Part shown: positions 63,866-64,000 of the stretch, piece after piece
Layout: every line of letters begins with the position of its first letter
Numbering within the stretch: position 1 is the first letter of the stretch
Origin: Rubellimicrobium roseum
Lineage (GTDB): Bacteria > Pseudomonadota > Alphaproteobacteria > Rhodobacterales > Rhodobacteraceae
Length of the DNA: 64,000 bases
Direction of reading: 5' to 3'
Assembly: GCF_006152145.1 (NCBI RefSeq)
Contig: NZ_VDFV01000011.1
Location: 43,481-107,480, forward strand
The notes under the pieces: generated by a model
The model's database searches: none
Told to the model about the DNA's origin: nothing
What the model saw: the letters and a program-made list of their open reading frames with translations, nothing else
Position numbers and translations under genes: made by a program

Positions 63866-64000
63866 GGCGCGCTCCGTAAGGGCAGGGGCCTTCGGGCGCA
63901 AGCGGGTGACGCGCGCGCCAGCCTGTCAAGGTGTTGCGCGCACCGGGGGAGGACCGTTCGGTGCTGTCAGGATCTGTTAACGCGTTTCGGCGACGCTGGC
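63866..64000. other. Upstream region of sseA, no gene seen
   Basis: The last 135 bases hold no ORF that I can support. They probably contain the sseA promoter and the upstream region of a gene beyond the window; TGTTAACGCG at 63975-63984 is the only AT-richer spot. Confidence 0.5.

Overview
The window is very GC-rich bacterial chromosome from an alphaproteobacterium, most likely a marine or halotolerant member of the Rhodobacteraceae/Roseobacteraceae. The evidence is a CcrM-type GANTC adenine methyltransferase beside rnhB, family-typical proteins (DUF2125, DUF4170, DUF721/DciA-like, alphaproteobacterial DapC, RibA with a degenerate RibB-like N-domain), a strongly acidic porin, and the amidase-dapC-ftsK-lolA neighbourhood. 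It is almost entirely core chromosome: I see no insertion sequence, integrase, prophage, CRISPR array, tRNA or rRNA.

Layout. 1-3347: end of rnhB, ccrM, mutY (reverse) and a DUF721 gene. 3375-9098: a DsbA-like oxidase and a CoA-transferase converge on a reverse block for lipid A/Kdo (pmbA, DUF4170, waaA-like, lpxK). 9234-12622: a DUF2125 periplasmic protein, a small HNH nuclease and an HI0933-type flavoprotein. 12733-16336: a yjbH-yjbF exopolysaccharide module followed by two nearly identical small membrane-anchored proteins, each with its own terminator. 16366-21759: reverse leuS-lptE-holA and a porin. 22008-25226: yggS, an L,D-transpeptidase overlapping ribA, an OmpR-type regulator and, behind it, a candidate structured small RNA. 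25354-27776: two paralogous small secreted proteins, xthA and an SGNH esterase. 27895-30480: a thioredoxin-TPR chaperone, a LON-N protein, a Trm112-like protein and Spo0M. 30461-39428: ubiH-like, amidase, dapC, ftsK, dps, lolA and a lytic-transglycosylase-like lipoprotein. 39649-46866: hspQ, free-Met-R-sulfoxide reductase, double GFA, rluA-like, dapA, slt, a BadF/GlcNAc-kinase-like ATPase and rsmD. 46877-52244: redox and detoxification genes (ferredoxin-reductase-like, Prx5, phhB, GST, FemAB-like GNAT, GDPD, RidA). 52320-56821: a type I secretion pair without a visible substrate, then mlaA-mlaC. 56896-63865: a small exported protein, a class A PBP, glnK-amtB, an aromatic aminotransferase and sseA.

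Cell-envelope functions dominate: LPS assembly and transport (lpxK, waaA-like, lptE), lipoprotein and phospholipid traffic (lolA, mlaA, mlaC), peptidoglycan synthesis, cross-linking and turnover (PBP, L,D-transpeptidase, slt, SLT-like lipoprotein, dapA, dapC), exopolysaccharide (yjbH/F), the porin and the envelope-associated response regulator. Genes are packed tightly: stop/start overlaps of the ATGA or GTGA type are frequent, and five convergent pairs overlap at their 3' ends, two of them sharing a CTAG that supplies both stop codons.

The points most worth following are the yjb module with its duplicated small proteins, the WaaA homologue lacking the usual catalytic-Glu motif, the structured RNA candidate behind the response regulator, the inverted-repeat array upstream of glnK-amtB, and the pair of small secreted paralogues.
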